64,000 nucleotides of DNA from Pleurodeles waltl (GCF_031143425.1 NC_090438.1:753513823-753577822), one strand, 5' to 3'; numbered from the stretch's first letter, positions 11,961-23,888 are shown. Numbers and translations: made by a program. The notes: a model not told the origin generated them from the sequence alone.

Positions 11961-13483
11961 TGGGGGTGTTCGTGTTTCTGCCGCTTCCTTGGTTGGCTTT
12001 GCCCGCAAAGGGCCTCCCGCGTCGCAATCTCTCTTCTTGAGGGCTTTCCCCATTTGGTACTATATTGAAGGTAGGCCCCTGTTACTAGGTGTTCCCCGTG
12101 ACCAGGTTCGGTTCCTCTGTGCTGTGCTTGTGCCCTGCAGGAGGCCTCTGTGCAGTGATTTACTGTTACATTCTGGTTGATCTGGAAAGCCAGCGCTTCT
12201 TGGGTCTCCTAGGTTGGTTGTGTGAGGGCTTCAGCCATATTGACGTGGCCTAACCGCGTTCTGCATGGTTCACCGTTTAGGTCTGCTAAATCACCAATTT
12301 CACTCTTTTCCCTCCTCTCTATGGCTCATTTGGGATTTGTGGGGGGTGGCTCATCTCGCATGGAGCCGGCAGGGGCACAGGCCCTCGTCTCCCTGCCGCT
12401 TCACCCCTCTCCTCACTGCAGGGTACTTTTTCCCACCAGGCTTCTGGTGTCACCGCGTCTTTCCTCAGCTGCGTAGTTCTTTATGATAGGGTTTCTTAGT
12501 CTCAGCCCATATTCAGGGGTGTCACTGTAGCGCCCTGTGTCCCTTCAAGGTGGCCCTGCCCCTCCAGGTGGTCCAGTCTTCTCAGTGGGCCTCCTGGGGC
12601 CCCACGACGTCAAGGCCTGCAGCCCTAGCTCTCATCGTTGTAGCCAGTGCCATCCATGGGTAATCTCCTCTCCCACCACTATGTTATTGTGAGGGGCTTC
12701 TCCCAGTGGCCTTGTCTCTGTGCAACGCATGACCTGATCATCCTCTGCTCCAGGCCTTCCATCAACCCCTGCAAGGTGCTGCTGCATACAGTACCGGCCC
12801 GCACTAACGGAAGTGTGTGGTACGCTTTCAGCGTCAGTGCTCTGCTCTCCTCTCCTTATCGACATCTTTCAAGCCCTGGGGTACTGCTGCCTAGGCCACG
12901 CGTGCCCGCAACCCTCCCACAGCTCCTGTCTGCCCTTTACTTGCTCGCTCTAACCCTGCCGGGCCCTCTTGCTGCCGCCTGGACCAGGCTCGCTTCCCTC
13001 ACCTCCTGGCTGCTAGGCGTGAAGGACGCTATCATCGGAGCGTTTCCTCAGAGGGTCCCGCAGCCCACACGGGGCCCAGCGATGCAGCAACACTGGATGG
13101 TCCACCAGGAAACTCGGGGCCTCAAGCCTTCAGGCTCCCACCGTCGCTGCTCCTCACTGGCAGAAGGGGCTACGAGCCGGCGTGTCAACTGGCTCACAGC
13201 AAGCCTCTGGCACAGGCCCTGGCGCTCACCTTAACTTCAGCAGCCGCTGCCGTGAGGGACGGCTGCCATCTTGGGTGGGCCGTGTTTCGTTGCCGCAGAT
13301 CTTGGGTTCAAGGAGTTGCCGCTCTCAATATGGTCACTCGTTGAGCCCCTGGGTGCCTCGGGGCCTGGGAGAAGACCCCCAAGTGGTGCCCCCTTTCAGG
13401 ATGGACAGTTACAATGTGGCCGCGGGTCCCGGAGCTCTGGAGCCCTGCTGCCTATTCCATGTAGTGCTTGGCCCCGCCCCCTC
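11961..13483 (-). promoter_or_regulatory. GC-rich 5' UTR of L1 copy A
   Basis: This GC- and CpG-rich block lies upstream of ORF1 on the minus strand and carries an AAGATGGC motif near 13265-13280, typical of L1 5' UTRs. L1 5' UTRs usually hold the internal RNA polymerase II promoter; that role here is inference. The plus strand, antisense to the element, holds a 195-codon open frame at 12647-13234 that I regard as a chance product of GC richness. Confidence 0.5.
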
Positions 13484-13495
13484 GGTGCAGGAATT

Positions 13496-16400
13496 CTTGT
13501 TATTTCTGGTACACAAAGACAAAAAAACATGCTTCCTGGAGGCTGATAGGTGATATAGTCATCTCATTCCACAAATTGAATTATATCTTGTAGGAACACC
13601 ATCTTGAGCTTTGTTTCTTTACATATTTATACAGAGGTCCAAGATGGGACATCAACCACAAGAGATCTTTTGTGTAATATAACACCATAATTAAAACTGC
13701 TCTCCCCCTGGAAGTAGGGAATGTTCTCTAGTGCCCCTTAAGTACCTTGGCAAAAATTACCCTCTTGCAGACTCAGATGTTAGTTATCCCTACTTCATTG
13801 AGGTTTGTGACAAATTCTACCAAAAAGCCAGAGTGAATAATGGCCAGCACCCATGCATCCAGAGGTTTGCCCTCTTATGCAACCAGATAAATGTTTATCC
13901 TGCCCTAGTGTAGCCAATGTAGGAGATATTCTTACGTGGTCCTGTAGCATTGCTTTGTATCACACTTAATCACATTGTGGTAGATCTGGATATTTACAAC
14001 CTTGATTGAAACTTTAGGTAGTCAGCTTTCAAAACAGTATTTTGGGGTCAAGTCATGTCATTCGTGTCATATGAAAAGTATCTATTCTGGCTATCTGGGA
14101 AATTTATGGTGCACTAATCCCTGCTGAAAGGGCCCACTGAGAAGCACCTAATCCTAATAATAAAGGAATAGTACACTATTCAAAGGACAAATATTCAAAA
14201 CTTGCTGCCAATACAGGTAACTTGCACAACAGACAAAAAAGGAGCATCTATGAGTTAGAACAGAAGGTGAGGAAGGTGTCAACTTGGCTCAATCAGAGAG
14301 GTAAAGCCCTAAGGTAGTGTGTTTAATACGGATGTACAAAAATGACCACTAGCTGCTGATAAACAAAAGGCCAAGATATTTCCAAAGTACTAATATACTC
14401 TCAATAACTCACCTGTTCAGGCTTAAGATGAGGATATAGATTGGTTTGGAGGCACTATATATGCAGAAATAAAACAGAGGATGAAAAATCTAATATTTTG
14501 ATTGTCCCTGCAGCCATCCCTCAAACACCTATCTCAATCAAATGTTATGCTGCATTGGTCCTTTTTGCTCAAACCTACGGCATCTGCACAAAGGCACGGA
14601 GAGTGCTAAATCTCTAATTGGTTTCAATAAACTAATACATGGGATTAAGAAGGATGGTACTCACTGGTGCACACTGATGATCTTCCAGCTGGGAAGCACC
14701 GCCTTGTTCAAGCTGATCTCTATTGTATGCTATACAGAGTACACCTTTGTATATCCCTGAACAATACAGTTTGATGAAATTCTCAGAAAATTGCTATGTG
14801 GTTACATCACACCTCGTATTGCACCGTGTAAATTACAATGTTTTACAATATATCATGTTTGAGTAGGAATAGTGTTACCTCAGAGACCATTATTAGGCAA
14901 CTGGTCTTTTGCTTCAGAGACTTATCAGACAGGGAGAAGATAATGTAAATTGCGGATTATGCTTTAAAAATGGTGTTAAAAGCTATAACGTGGGCAAGGA
15001 TAATTACCAAACGAACACTCCTGTGGTATGGCCCTTAAGATAGTGACAATTGCTGAAGACTTCATCACAGAGGATCTCATTGGGAATAAAAAGTAAGGAG
15101 ACATATGTGGCTGTACACATAATTTTCCAAAACTGCATTCATAATTTGAGTTATCTACATCTGCATTCTTACAATACTCTCAGATGAAGTAAAAGCTTTT
15201 GGATCAATGGATTTATTGGGACACCTCACCAAACCACTCTCTACCAGTGGCCAAAACATTAACGTATGAACTTGAGAAAAGGGCTGCTCCCGGAACATAT
15301 AAATCTGACATTCATACTTAACCAGACATGCCTGTGGTAATGAGTGATAGATGATCTGTGGCAGTTTGAAGATAGAGATTTGGATGAAACTATACAATAC
15401 ACCTGAACAGTAGCAATACATCCACATTTCAGGCTAATTCAGCTTACAATTGTTCACAGAGCTTACTACAGTAGATCACAATAATACCAAATTCGGCTGG
15501 TTACTTGACGTCACTGAGATACCATAGACAACCTGTCAATTGTTTTATTCACTGTTGAAATGCCCTTGAATAAATTAATTCTGGTCATGCATACATACTG
15601 AATTTGTAAGGATTGTCGGAGTAAAATTTAACTTATGCACTACGACGGCAGTTCTGAGAATGAAGGGTGATCTGTTACTTAACAGATACAAAAAATTGAC
15701 TTAAGGATTGCCACAGAGATATAGCTGAGCAAGCTGATAAACACATGTGGCAGAGAGGGATGGTTTAGTGTATGGTGACTAAAAAAATCAATCTGAACAG
15801 GGCTTGGCTGCCCAAAGAAATGGGATAAGATTTAGAAAGCATGAGAACAAAATTTAAGCAGACAGTAAAGCAGTGGCCATTGACTCCCTGGGACACACCA
15901 TCAAGGGAAAAGGGATACTGTGATGAACTCATGGAAACTATTGCTAAAGACCATTGCGGCAATATGATATAGGCATATCATTTTCATTTCTAGAACAAAA
16001 TGTATGCGGTTTTCAGTTTACCAACCGAGATAGTGCTGCTGATTTATTTACACTGGGGGAAGCTTTGATTAACATGCTTGTTCTTGAGGTTGAACATGAA
16101 GCAATTCTTTTTTGTTGAAGATCTGGGTAAATCACATTTCACTATGAGACTGTGTAACCCTCTATAGCAATTGGAGAGAGCTTAGAATGACATGTGCCAA
16201 TCACTACCCAAGAAGGTAAGGAGGTACCCACTCACCCTGCACCCTTAAGTTTGCTATGCCTCTGGTTTGAGTGTGGGGCTACCATTCGTGTGGTGACGAG
16301 AGGGATCCTCTTTTTCTTCATCCTCTCCTAAGACCTTGGGTGTTGGTGGAACACAGGACTGTATGGCAGAGACAATGTCAGTACAAAAGGTGCATGCACT

Positions 16401-17616
16401 TGAGGGCTTACAGCTATACTGGACTTCCATCTGGTATTGGCCCATATGGCAGACAACTAGCATACAGCAAAATATTGCACCATCCCACTCAAGAACTCCT
16501 GGGAATTCAGCATTAGGTGGACTATAAGGGAACAGTTTATGCACTCTGGGTCTTTGTATTAATAATGCAGATTGAAGAGAAAGTAACAATGTTAAAAGAC
16601 CCTTACTTCTTTGCCACAACAACAGCCCTGCCAGTCTTCCACAACAAACTGAATATTCAGATCCTCCGGTTTCATGGCTCCTTCACCTTCAAGATCTTCA
16701 TAGTTTTCAACATTAAGGAAGCTCTTCTCTCTTGAAATGTCTTAAGCCTCCTCCTCCTCCTTCTCCTTCTCTACCACCTTCTCGTCCACTTAATAAACAA
16801 GGCGTGATCTAGAGACTGAGGGGGTCATCCTGATTGAAAGTATTGTGTTGCTGAAAGAAGACACAAGTCTAGCTTGTACAACTTGTCACACTGTTGTTTG
16901 TACTGCTCTTGGCATGAGTGCACTTTTTGGTGACAATCATATTGTCACTCCAATGAACTGGTAGTTGGTAACCTGGTAAACAACATAGCCCTCACCAATG
17001 AGGTTATTGATGACCTTTTGGCTTATTAAGAGAAGAGGCCCTTATTCATGAAGAAGGGAGATTTGACAAGCCAGTCTTCAATGAGGTAGGTTGCCCAAAA
17101 TGCCAAATCACTAACAGGATGCCCATTCACTAACTAACCAGATACAGGGACAAAAAAGCTGGATGTCAACAACCAACTTGAAGCAACAAGAAAAAATAAC
17201 AAAATGTATAAAAAAGTCCTTATTAGTTGTGCTGGCTACAGAAACTACCCATATCATCAACTGAAGTCGATTTTGGGCTGACTCTAGATATTTTTCCAAA
17301 AGAGCAAAACTCCAGAGAATTGTACTTAAAGTGTGGTAGAAAATTAGAGTTTTAGTAGGATCTTTTGGGAGTAGAGCTCAATACCTGCCCCCTTTGTTGG
17401 CTGCTTTGTTATTGTAGGTACTAGGTGGAAAGGTTGTGTAAAGTACTATGTTAATACCTCTATTGTATCACTTGTGATTTAACACTTCTATAGAGGACTC
17501 CCATTTTACCAATGGGGATAGTTAAAGCATGTAACTAAATGAAAGAATGAGTGTTGCAGAAATTAGTTTAACTATGGAAATGGTAAATGGTGCCCTTTTT
17601 CTGCTATCACTTTCCC
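13496..17616. other. Unassigned sequence with a possible coding remnant
   Basis: Most of this 4.1-kb stretch shows no recognisable feature. On the minus strand at about 16610-16740 an open stretch reads NVENYEDLEGEGAMKPEDLN followed by a short hydrophobic and cysteine-rich tail. It looks protein-like in composition, but I cannot assign it and the frame upstream has several stops. A plus-strand stretch at about 15775-15970 is similarly open but unidentified. Confidence 0.3.
16746..16772. repeat. CTC/CTT microsatellite
   Basis: Short pure-pyrimidine run of CTC and CTT triplets within otherwise ordinary sequence. Confidence 0.8.
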
Positions 17617-18560
17617 TGATTTTTTTTAATTTTTTTTATTATAATAATTTATTTATTGGCATTTAGGTATAAACAATGGTACAACAACATCCGCAAATTA
17701 GGGAAATGAACACAACAAAGGGGAGTGAGGAGGGGAGGTGGGGGCAGAAATGGAAAGGTGGGGGAAGCATGGTACAAAGCAATGGTAGGTACAGCGATAG
17801 TGTTATTCATACCCATCCACATATGACCTTGGGTATCACAAATTTAGCAAAGCCTCCCCCATATGGAGTATGCCCTTTAGGCAGACAGAGGTGATTAAAC
17901 AGATGGTGACAGGACACTAAGCTGCTATGTCGGGATCAGACGTAGCTCAGAGTACGGTTGTACACATGATCCAGGAGATGTGGGCAGTACCCAGAGTTCG
18001 CCTCCTATTTAGGTGGTGGGGAACAGTCCCTATGTCGCAGAAAGGTTAGAAAGGGTTCTCAAATGTCTTTGGGGCGGCAGAAGCATAGTGGAATAAGTTC
18101 CCAAAAGTAGTATAGTTGTTCTTGACAATATGCATCCTGCGAGCAAGCCTCTATAGTAGGGGCAGGCATTGTCCCCAATGTTTTGCAACTCTGAGCTTGG
18201 CCAGGGGAAGGAGCATGGCAGTGAGTCAGCGGTCCCCAGCAGGTAAATCCCTTACATAGCCCAAGAGGCCAACTAGTGGGTTCTGCACCAGGGAATGGCC
18301 TAGGATGGTACGTACAGTAGAAAACACCTCAGCCCAGAAAGCTGCCACCCGTGGACACTCCCAAGTGAGGTGTAAGAAGGAGGCTTGCGGCGCTGCGCAT
18401 CTAAGACAGTGCACGTCTGCGATCAGCTCTATTCGGTGAAGCTGTAAAGGGGTGCGGTATAATCTTTGTAAGAATTTGAGATGAATTAGCAGTAGTCTGT
18501 AACTGGGAGAGAGGGTTGCTGTCTGGCTGCAAAAGTAGGACCGAACTGTGTTAAATTTGA
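17617..18560 (-). mobile_element. 5'-truncated L1-like element
   Basis: The plus strand starts with a T/A-rich tail (17617-17660), which is the A tail of a minus-strand L1. The minus frame at 18226-18560 carries the L1 ORF2 C-terminus: LSPSYRLLLIHLKFLQRLYR followed by the zinc knuckle CLRCAAPQASFLHLTWECP (C-x2-C-x7-H-x4-C). No upstream RT is present, so the copy is severely 5' truncated. It is a different copy from the full-length L1s nearby. Confidence 0.75.
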
Positions 18561-18830
18561 AGCACTTTAGTAGACTACAAAATGCAACGCCATAAATGAC
18601 CGCTCCTCATAGATCCTTTGGTGCAAAATATCTACATTAGTCACTGAAAATGTCTGAATCTTCTAAATTTGGCAATATCTTTTAGCATTTGTATTACCTT
18701 GGAGTGCCTCACTGTGCCATGGGGAAAGGCAAAAGGTGGATGCTAGGGCTTCATACCTTATTGTAATTTACCTGCCCTTCTGCTCTCGAAAATCAACAAA
18801 TGAGTTGCTCTCTGCTGCCATACCCATGGT
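18561..18830. other. Unassigned sequence left of the Penelope-like element
   Basis: No coding or repeat signal was recognised between the truncated L1 and the left target-site copy of the Penelope-like element. Confidence 0.4.
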
Positions 18831-18844
18831 GTTGAAATAATCTA
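18831..18844. repeat. Left target-site duplication of the Penelope-like element
   Basis: GTTGAAATAATCTA here matches GTTGAACTAATCTA at 25088-25101 in 13 of 14 positions. The two copies bracket exactly the segment defined by the repeated arms, so they are read as a target-site duplication. Confidence 0.65.
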
Positions 18845-19860
18845 TCAAACAACAGCAAAGGAGGGGCAATGTGGGAGATTCGGAGAAAACAACTCCTGGT
18901 CCAGTGTGTAAGTTTCCCAATAGTAGATCCAAAAAATATATACACACAGTTCCAACACAGCAAAAACAGGGGGGTTCTCTAGACCAAAGGTTTCCCAAAG
19001 AAGGGCAAGCAATATGCTTGAAGCAAGAGCCCTCACTCACCTTCCGGTGACATGCTTCATCATAGGGCCATGCTCCTCGTCAGGCCGGCACTGCAATGCC
19101 TGATGGGCCCCACAAGGGGGCTCTTTGCTGGAGATCTTTTGAAAAAATGATGTGAAACCGGTCAAGACGTGAAAAAAGGATTGGTGTAGAAAAAAGTTAA
19201 AAATGACTAGAGGTAAAAATTAATTATTTATTCTGATATTGATACCCCTGACATGATTAAAAACAAAGCATAGGGATGTGGTAAAATAATGTCTACACTC
19301 GCTAAACAAAAAATACATACAATTTACTAAATCTCGTCGTGAGAAAGGTACAAAGGGAGAGAACACAGATTTCTTGTGTCACTCAATCAAAGGGTCAACA
19401 TGTTTCTCGCTATTTTAAGTCAAAAATTATCTCATGCGATTCTTCAGGACCTTAGTACGTACCTAATCCTTATGAAAAATTGCTTGTGGAAAAATTAATT
19501 CGAGTTCCCTACTAGGGAAGTCAGAAACCTAAAAGGTAAAAAGGAAACCAATATCAAGGAATTACTTAATCATCAACAGTTGTATTTATTACTATCCCAA
19601 ACAGTTGTCCTATACCCTCGTGGAGAATCCCAAAAAGGTGCCAGGTGACCAAGGTGTCATGGTGACAGACTAATAAGTAACAACTGGTGAAGTTAAATCA
19701 ATGCTTACCCTCCAAACATTGCTGGTGGGCCCCATCAGGGAAGCATCAGGCTCAGAAATCCACTATGATCTAAACATATACACATATAAACACAAAAAAA
19801 CTCTAAGTGACACATAGAATGCAAGGATTATTATATTATCAAAAACCATGCCAGAAATGG
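18845..19860 (-). repeat. Left arm of the Penelope-like element
   Basis: The first 85 bp or so (AACAACAGCAAAGGAGGGGC...) are repeated in the same orientation at 24077-24162. The remainder, to about 19855, is repeated in inverted orientation at 24165-25087. Shared landmarks include CCCCATCAGGGAAGCATCAG (near 19730) and its reverse complement near 24270, and CTCGTCAGGCCGGCACTGCA (near 19076) and its reverse complement near 24920. Confidence 0.8.
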
Positions 19861-22800
19861 TGTAGAACGAGCGACTAACTTCCTAAAAAAGATGGTACAG
19901 GGTAGGACTCCTAAGATGATGAGGAAGAAGGAATATGACCAATTGTCAAGGCTCTCAAACGAAGAACAAAGACCAAGCTGTGGGACAGTATCACGCTCAA
20001 GTACACTAGATATTAGTAATGCAGGGACAGTCACACGTTGTATCTAGTTTACAGAAGAATACGTCAGTACAAAGATAAAATGTAAATTTAAAGACGGCAT
20101 GCGGAGCAAGTCACCCAGACCCTTCTGGCGGAAGAGAATATAAAAAATATAAACGTGCGGAAAATCTAGCGCGTTTACCACACAGTTGACACTGCAAAAT
20201 ACCATGGTGTACATCTAAAGGTGAGTAAGGGAGGATAAGGGCAGTCTGTATATAACGGGCTGAAAAACACACATACATGCTGAATTTAGACAATGGGCGG
20301 GGAAGGTGAGAGCGTGCATAATCAGCAGCGTATCTCACCTGACCGCAAGCCCGATACATAATGCCCGCCTTACACTACCCGGCCATGGGAATACATGAAA
20401 ACTGGCCGGTAACCGGTACGGGACGCTTGCGAGATAAAACGGCTTAATTAGAGGTTCAGAGAACCGCGAAGGAAAGACGGCATGCTAGCTTCGTCGAAGG
20501 AGGGTTCCAGTGGAAACACTTACTTGGTGTAAGACCGCGAGTGTTGGTTTACCTATGAGCCCTGTCGGTCCCCGGAACACTGAATAATGACCACAGAGGG
20601 TCCGTTTAAATGGCTACAAAAGGAGAAAAAGGACTCATGGGTTTAGTAATGTGTGGAAAATAGAAAAGGGACAAAAATTATGTCGGCCATTTATAAAGAG
20701 GTAATTTACCAAAGTAGCCATGTAGTAGTGAAAGGGATGCACACCTAGTATTATTAATGGAAAGTAGTGAGGGCCTGGATTAAGAGACCTAGTTATCAAA
20801 GGGTGGCAAAATCCATTGTAAGAAGACCAATATAAAAAACAGAGTGAAAAATACAACGACCAGAAGGGACTGGATTATCTATGGATGAAAGTAGTCCACG
20901 GAATCTCATCGTTCAGTCCAGACATATGGGTCCTTAACCTAAAAACCCAACGTTGTTCCTTTTCAAAAAGTCTGTTCGTACATTCTTTGTTGCCTCTCAT
21001 AGTTTCTAGTATGACCCATCTGATGCTATCTGGAGTGTGTTGTTTTTCAATGAAGTGGTTAGTCAGTTTTGTGGCGGACCTCTTGCATCTGATGGTACTG
21101 CGATGTTCGTTAATTCGTATCTTCAGCATTCTCGTCGTCATACCTATGTACTTCAGATCGCATGGACAAGTAATCATGTAAAAACAGTTCTTTGTACGAC
21201 AATTGGTATGGTATCTCAATTGCCATTTCTTAGATTCGCCAAGGTCCACTTCATGGGTGCTATTAGTCATAGGGCAGACGTTACACCCACCGCATGGGTG
21301 GTGGCCTATAACCTTCAGCCACTGACTACGGATAGGGTCGTCAGTAGGTTGATGATGTATGGGTCTAGTATGAACTACCAGATCTTTAATTTTGTGGGTT
21401 CTTTTAAAGGTGAATAAAGGGCATTCTAATGTCTCGCCTGCACTATTGAGAATAGGCCACAATCTCCGGACAATGGTCTTAATCCGGTTGCTCAAAGAGG
21501 TGTACGTAGTTACGCATGTAAGTCTGGATTGTTATGTGCGGGTATTGTTAGCCAATAAAGTTTCCCTAGGGATGTTACTGGCTCTTTTCTTCGCTCGCCT
21601 CACATTCCTTAACGGGTAATTGCGTTCGCCAAGTTTCTGACACTGTGTATTGGCTTGAAGATGAAAGTCATTGGTATCCGAACAGTTCCGTCTTATTCTG
21701 AGGAACTGCCCGAACGGAAGGTAATCTCGCAATGCCTTATGGTGGTGGCTACTGTAGAGTAAAAGGCTATTTCTATCAGTCGGTTTATGGTACACTGAGG
21801 AATGGAGGTACCCGTCTCTAAGGGTGATTCGTAGATCAAGAAAGGACACCTCTTGGTCAGAAATATTAGCACTGAAACGAAGGTGGGTATCCAAAGTATT
21901 TATCCATTGTGTGAAGGCTACTGCTAGTTCACTACTGCCCTTCCAAATCACTAATATGTTGTCGATATAACGTCGCCATAGTCTAATGTTGGAGAAGAAC
22001 AGTTGCCCAGGAGTAAGTATGTGGCACTGCTCGAAGGCAAACATATATAGACAGTCCAGGCTGGGCGCAAAGGTACTCCCAATGGAAGTGCCCTGTATCT
22101 GGTGGAAAAGACGTGTTTCGAACTGAAAGAAATTCTCTCCTAGTGCCACACTTGCACATTGCATAATGAAACTCACTGGGGTGTTGTAGGTCCAAGTCTC
22201 AGCCAGAAGTAGTTCCTCTACTGCAGCTAGTCGCTTCCTGTGGGATATTTGTATACAAGGCTTCCACATCCAGACATATCAAAATATCTGTGGGACCTGC
22301 ATCGTTGATATTATTGAGTAAAACCAAAGTATCTTTAATATCTTTGAGAAAAGTGGAGGTTCTATGGACAATAGGTTGCAGGAAGAAGTCACAGAATTTG
22401 GACAGAGGTTCCAGAAGGGAGCCAATCCCGGATACTATCGGGCGGCCAGGGGGCGGGATGTTCTTATGAATTTTTGGGAGACAGTAGAAGTACGGAATTC
22501 TGGGACTCTAGTGTCCAGGAACTTGGCTTCCTGTTGGGTGATCCACCCTGCTGATTCTGCTTCAAATATCATACCACGGATCTCCCGCTGTAGACGTGGA
22601 GTTGGATCTGTCGGGATATGTCGGTAATAAGTTTCATCACTAAGTAGTCTCAGGCATTCCGGTCTATAGTAAGTTGTGTCCATAACCACGATTGCACCCC
22701 CTTTATCTGCAGGTTTTAAAGTGATATCAGAGTTGTGTGATAAAGAATGTATGGCTGCACGTTCCAGACTGGACACATTTTGAAACACTCGAGGGGATTC

Positions 22801-23087
22801 CAGTTGCTGAAGCTCATGACGGACCGCCTTTTCAAAAGTAAGTACCTCTGTCGGAATCGAGGTCGCGGGAGGCATGAAAGTGGAAGGGGTCCTAAGGTTA
22901 GTGTCACCCCTAGTGTCCTTCGGTGGCTGGTCTTTGAAGAAGAAGTGTAATCTAATTTTGCGAAATAGAGCTGCCATCTCGTAATTCAATCTAAACTGGT
23001 CTTCCTTTGGAGTAGGCACAAAACCCAGGCCTTTCTCTAAGACCGCCATCTCTGGAGGGGTGAGAGTGGAGCTGGAAAGATTGACGA

Positions 23088-23888
23088 CTAGGTTTTCTTT
23101 TGTGCCATCACACTGCGGCTCCTGGTCACCATCTGTGGTTCTTCCTGTGCCCAGTGGACATTTCTTCCTCTCCTTCTGTTTCTGCCTCTGCCTCTGCCCC
23201 GGCCTCTTCCTAAAAAAGGATTGAAATTGTATTGGGGCTGGGGCTGAAAAAAAGGCATAGGCATCGGTTGCCATGGTGGAATCTGCTGGTACGGAAAGGG
23301 GGAGTTGTAGTGAGGAGGTGGGATATAACGATTCCGGTTTGTTCTCTGTCCCTCATCGCTACTCCAATCATCTGAGCTCGAACCATAATGTGGTACATGA
23401 GTCTTGCGTTGTGGAACATCAGAATCCTCTGAAGTTTCTGAAGTTCCCTCACAATGATAATTGTCTTTTGTGTAGGGGTACATTTTCTCCCTACTGAAAC
23501 GTTTGATATCTTTCTGCAGTTTATTGATCTTTTGTCTTGTAAGGTATTCCTTAGTCTCATCAAGTTCCAGGTTAATTTCTGCCAAACGAGACTTAAACTG
23601 AGAAAGTTGGACTGAGGTTTTTATGGCCGCCTCAGTGATGGAAATCTGAATAGTGATAGAGTCTGCCAAACATTTCGATGTATTAATGATCAAGATCAGC
23701 CAGTCACGAGTGCACTTCCATGAAATCTGTGACCAATCAATTCGAAATTGTAAGTCTTGTAGGAAAATCCTTGGAACGTTCGTAACAATTAGACCATTCG
23801 GTGAAATATTGGCCCTCAGATATTCTGTCATAATTGTGCCATGTAGGACGGTCTTAATAAGTTCCTTCTTCAAGGTCGATAACTTCAT
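23088..23888 (-). CDS. Penelope-like upstream ORF (ORF1), RG-rich
   Basis: An uninterrupted 266-codon frame precedes and overlaps the RT ORF by 187 bases. The N-terminal half is mixed hydrophobic/charged. The centre (about residues 100-140) is predicted by eye to be coiled coil (FKSRLAEINLELDETKEYL). It is followed by an acidic serine-rich segment, a proline/glutamine-rich stretch, and an RG-rich basic tail (LGRGRGRGRGRNRRRGRN) suggestive of RNA binding. The frame immediately upstream is also open for about 26 codons beginning with a methionine and is closed by a TGA directly before the annotated start, so the original protein may have been longer. A gag-like RNA-binding role is inference. 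It lies in the 0 frame relative to slippery heptamers that could link it to ORF2. Confidence 0.55.
   Translation of the reverse strand: MKLSTLKKELIKTVLHGTIMTEYLRANISPNGLIVTNVPRIFLQDLQFRIDWSQISWKCTRDWLILIINTSKCLADSITIQISITEAAIKTSVQLSQFKSRLAEINLELDETKEYLTRQKINKLQKDIKRFSREKMYPYTKDNYHCEGTSETSEDSDVPQRKTHVPHYGSSSDDWSSDEGQRTNRNRYIPPPHYNSPFPYQQIPPWQPMPMPFFQPQPQYNFNPFLGRGRGRGRGRNRRRGRNVHWAQEEPQMVTRSRSVMAQKKT
23211..23217 (-). promoter_or_regulatory. Candidate -1 ribosomal frameshift site (T TTT TTA)
   Basis: On the minus strand, in the ORF1 frame, the codons read CCT TTT TTA GGA, giving the X XXY YYZ heptamer T TTT TTA. A -1 slip leads to TTT TTT AGG AAG, which is exactly the ORF2 frame (SFFRKR). The sequence just downstream is rich in GGC/CGG/AGA, but no stem-loop was established. 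Confidence 0.45.
23247..23253 (-). promoter_or_regulatory. Second candidate slippery heptamer (T TTT TTT)
   Basis: Thirty-six bases upstream of the T TTT TTA site the ORF1 codons read CCT TTT TTT CAG, giving T TTT TTT in the 0 frame. ORF2 is also open here, so a -1 slip at this point would also enter ORF2. Confidence 0.35.

Larger units (their letters stand above)
4769..13483 (-). mobile_element. Full-length, inactive L1-like element (copy A), split by an LTR
   Basis: Read on the minus strand, the element begins near 13483 with GAGGGGGCGGGGCCAAG, the G-rich start typical of vertebrate L1s. It runs through a GC-rich 5' UTR, ORF1, ORF2 and a 3' UTR, and ends in an A tail seen as a T run at 4769-4788. 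Flanking sequences GGTGCAAGATT (4757-4767) and GGTGCAGGAATT (13484-13495) look like a slightly diverged target duplication. About 1.5 kb of unrelated sequence (5138-6636) interrupts the 3' UTR, leaving about 7.2 kb of L1. Both ORFs carry stops and frameshifts. Confidence 0.75.
20875..23274 (-). pseudogene. Penelope-like ORF2: RT with GIY-YIG endonuclease (broken)
   Basis: Read on minus from 23274. An arginine/lysine/glutamine-rich N-terminus is followed by NLSSSTLTPPEMAVLEKGLG and the DITLKPADKGGAIVVMDTTY box (near 22700), hallmarks of Penelope RT N-terminal regions. A frameshift near 22490 moves FYCLPKIHKN and the DVEALYTNIP box into another frame, and a second shift near 22225 restores the first frame. 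The RT active site near 21965 reads RRYIDNILVIW where Y-x-D-D is expected, so the second aspartate is lost. DLRITLRDG and VYHKPTDRNSLL follow. One in-frame stop lies near 21532. The last part (20875-21495) has the GIY-YIG core YMITCPCDLKYIGMTTR and IRINEHRS. Full coding length would be about 800 residues, usual for the family. Confidence 0.85.

Noticed and set aside
13182..13553. Plus-strand GC-rich open frames as host exons
   Set aside because: They lie in the L1 copy A 5' UTR (antisense), bounded by that element's end near 13483.
16254..16622. Minus-strand open frame of 122 codons
   Set aside because: No motif, no good start context, no splice support; the more protein-like segment is just upstream in a different frame.
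21037..21417. Plus-strand open frame of 126 codons
   Set aside because: Antisense to the Penelope GIY-YIG/RT ORF.
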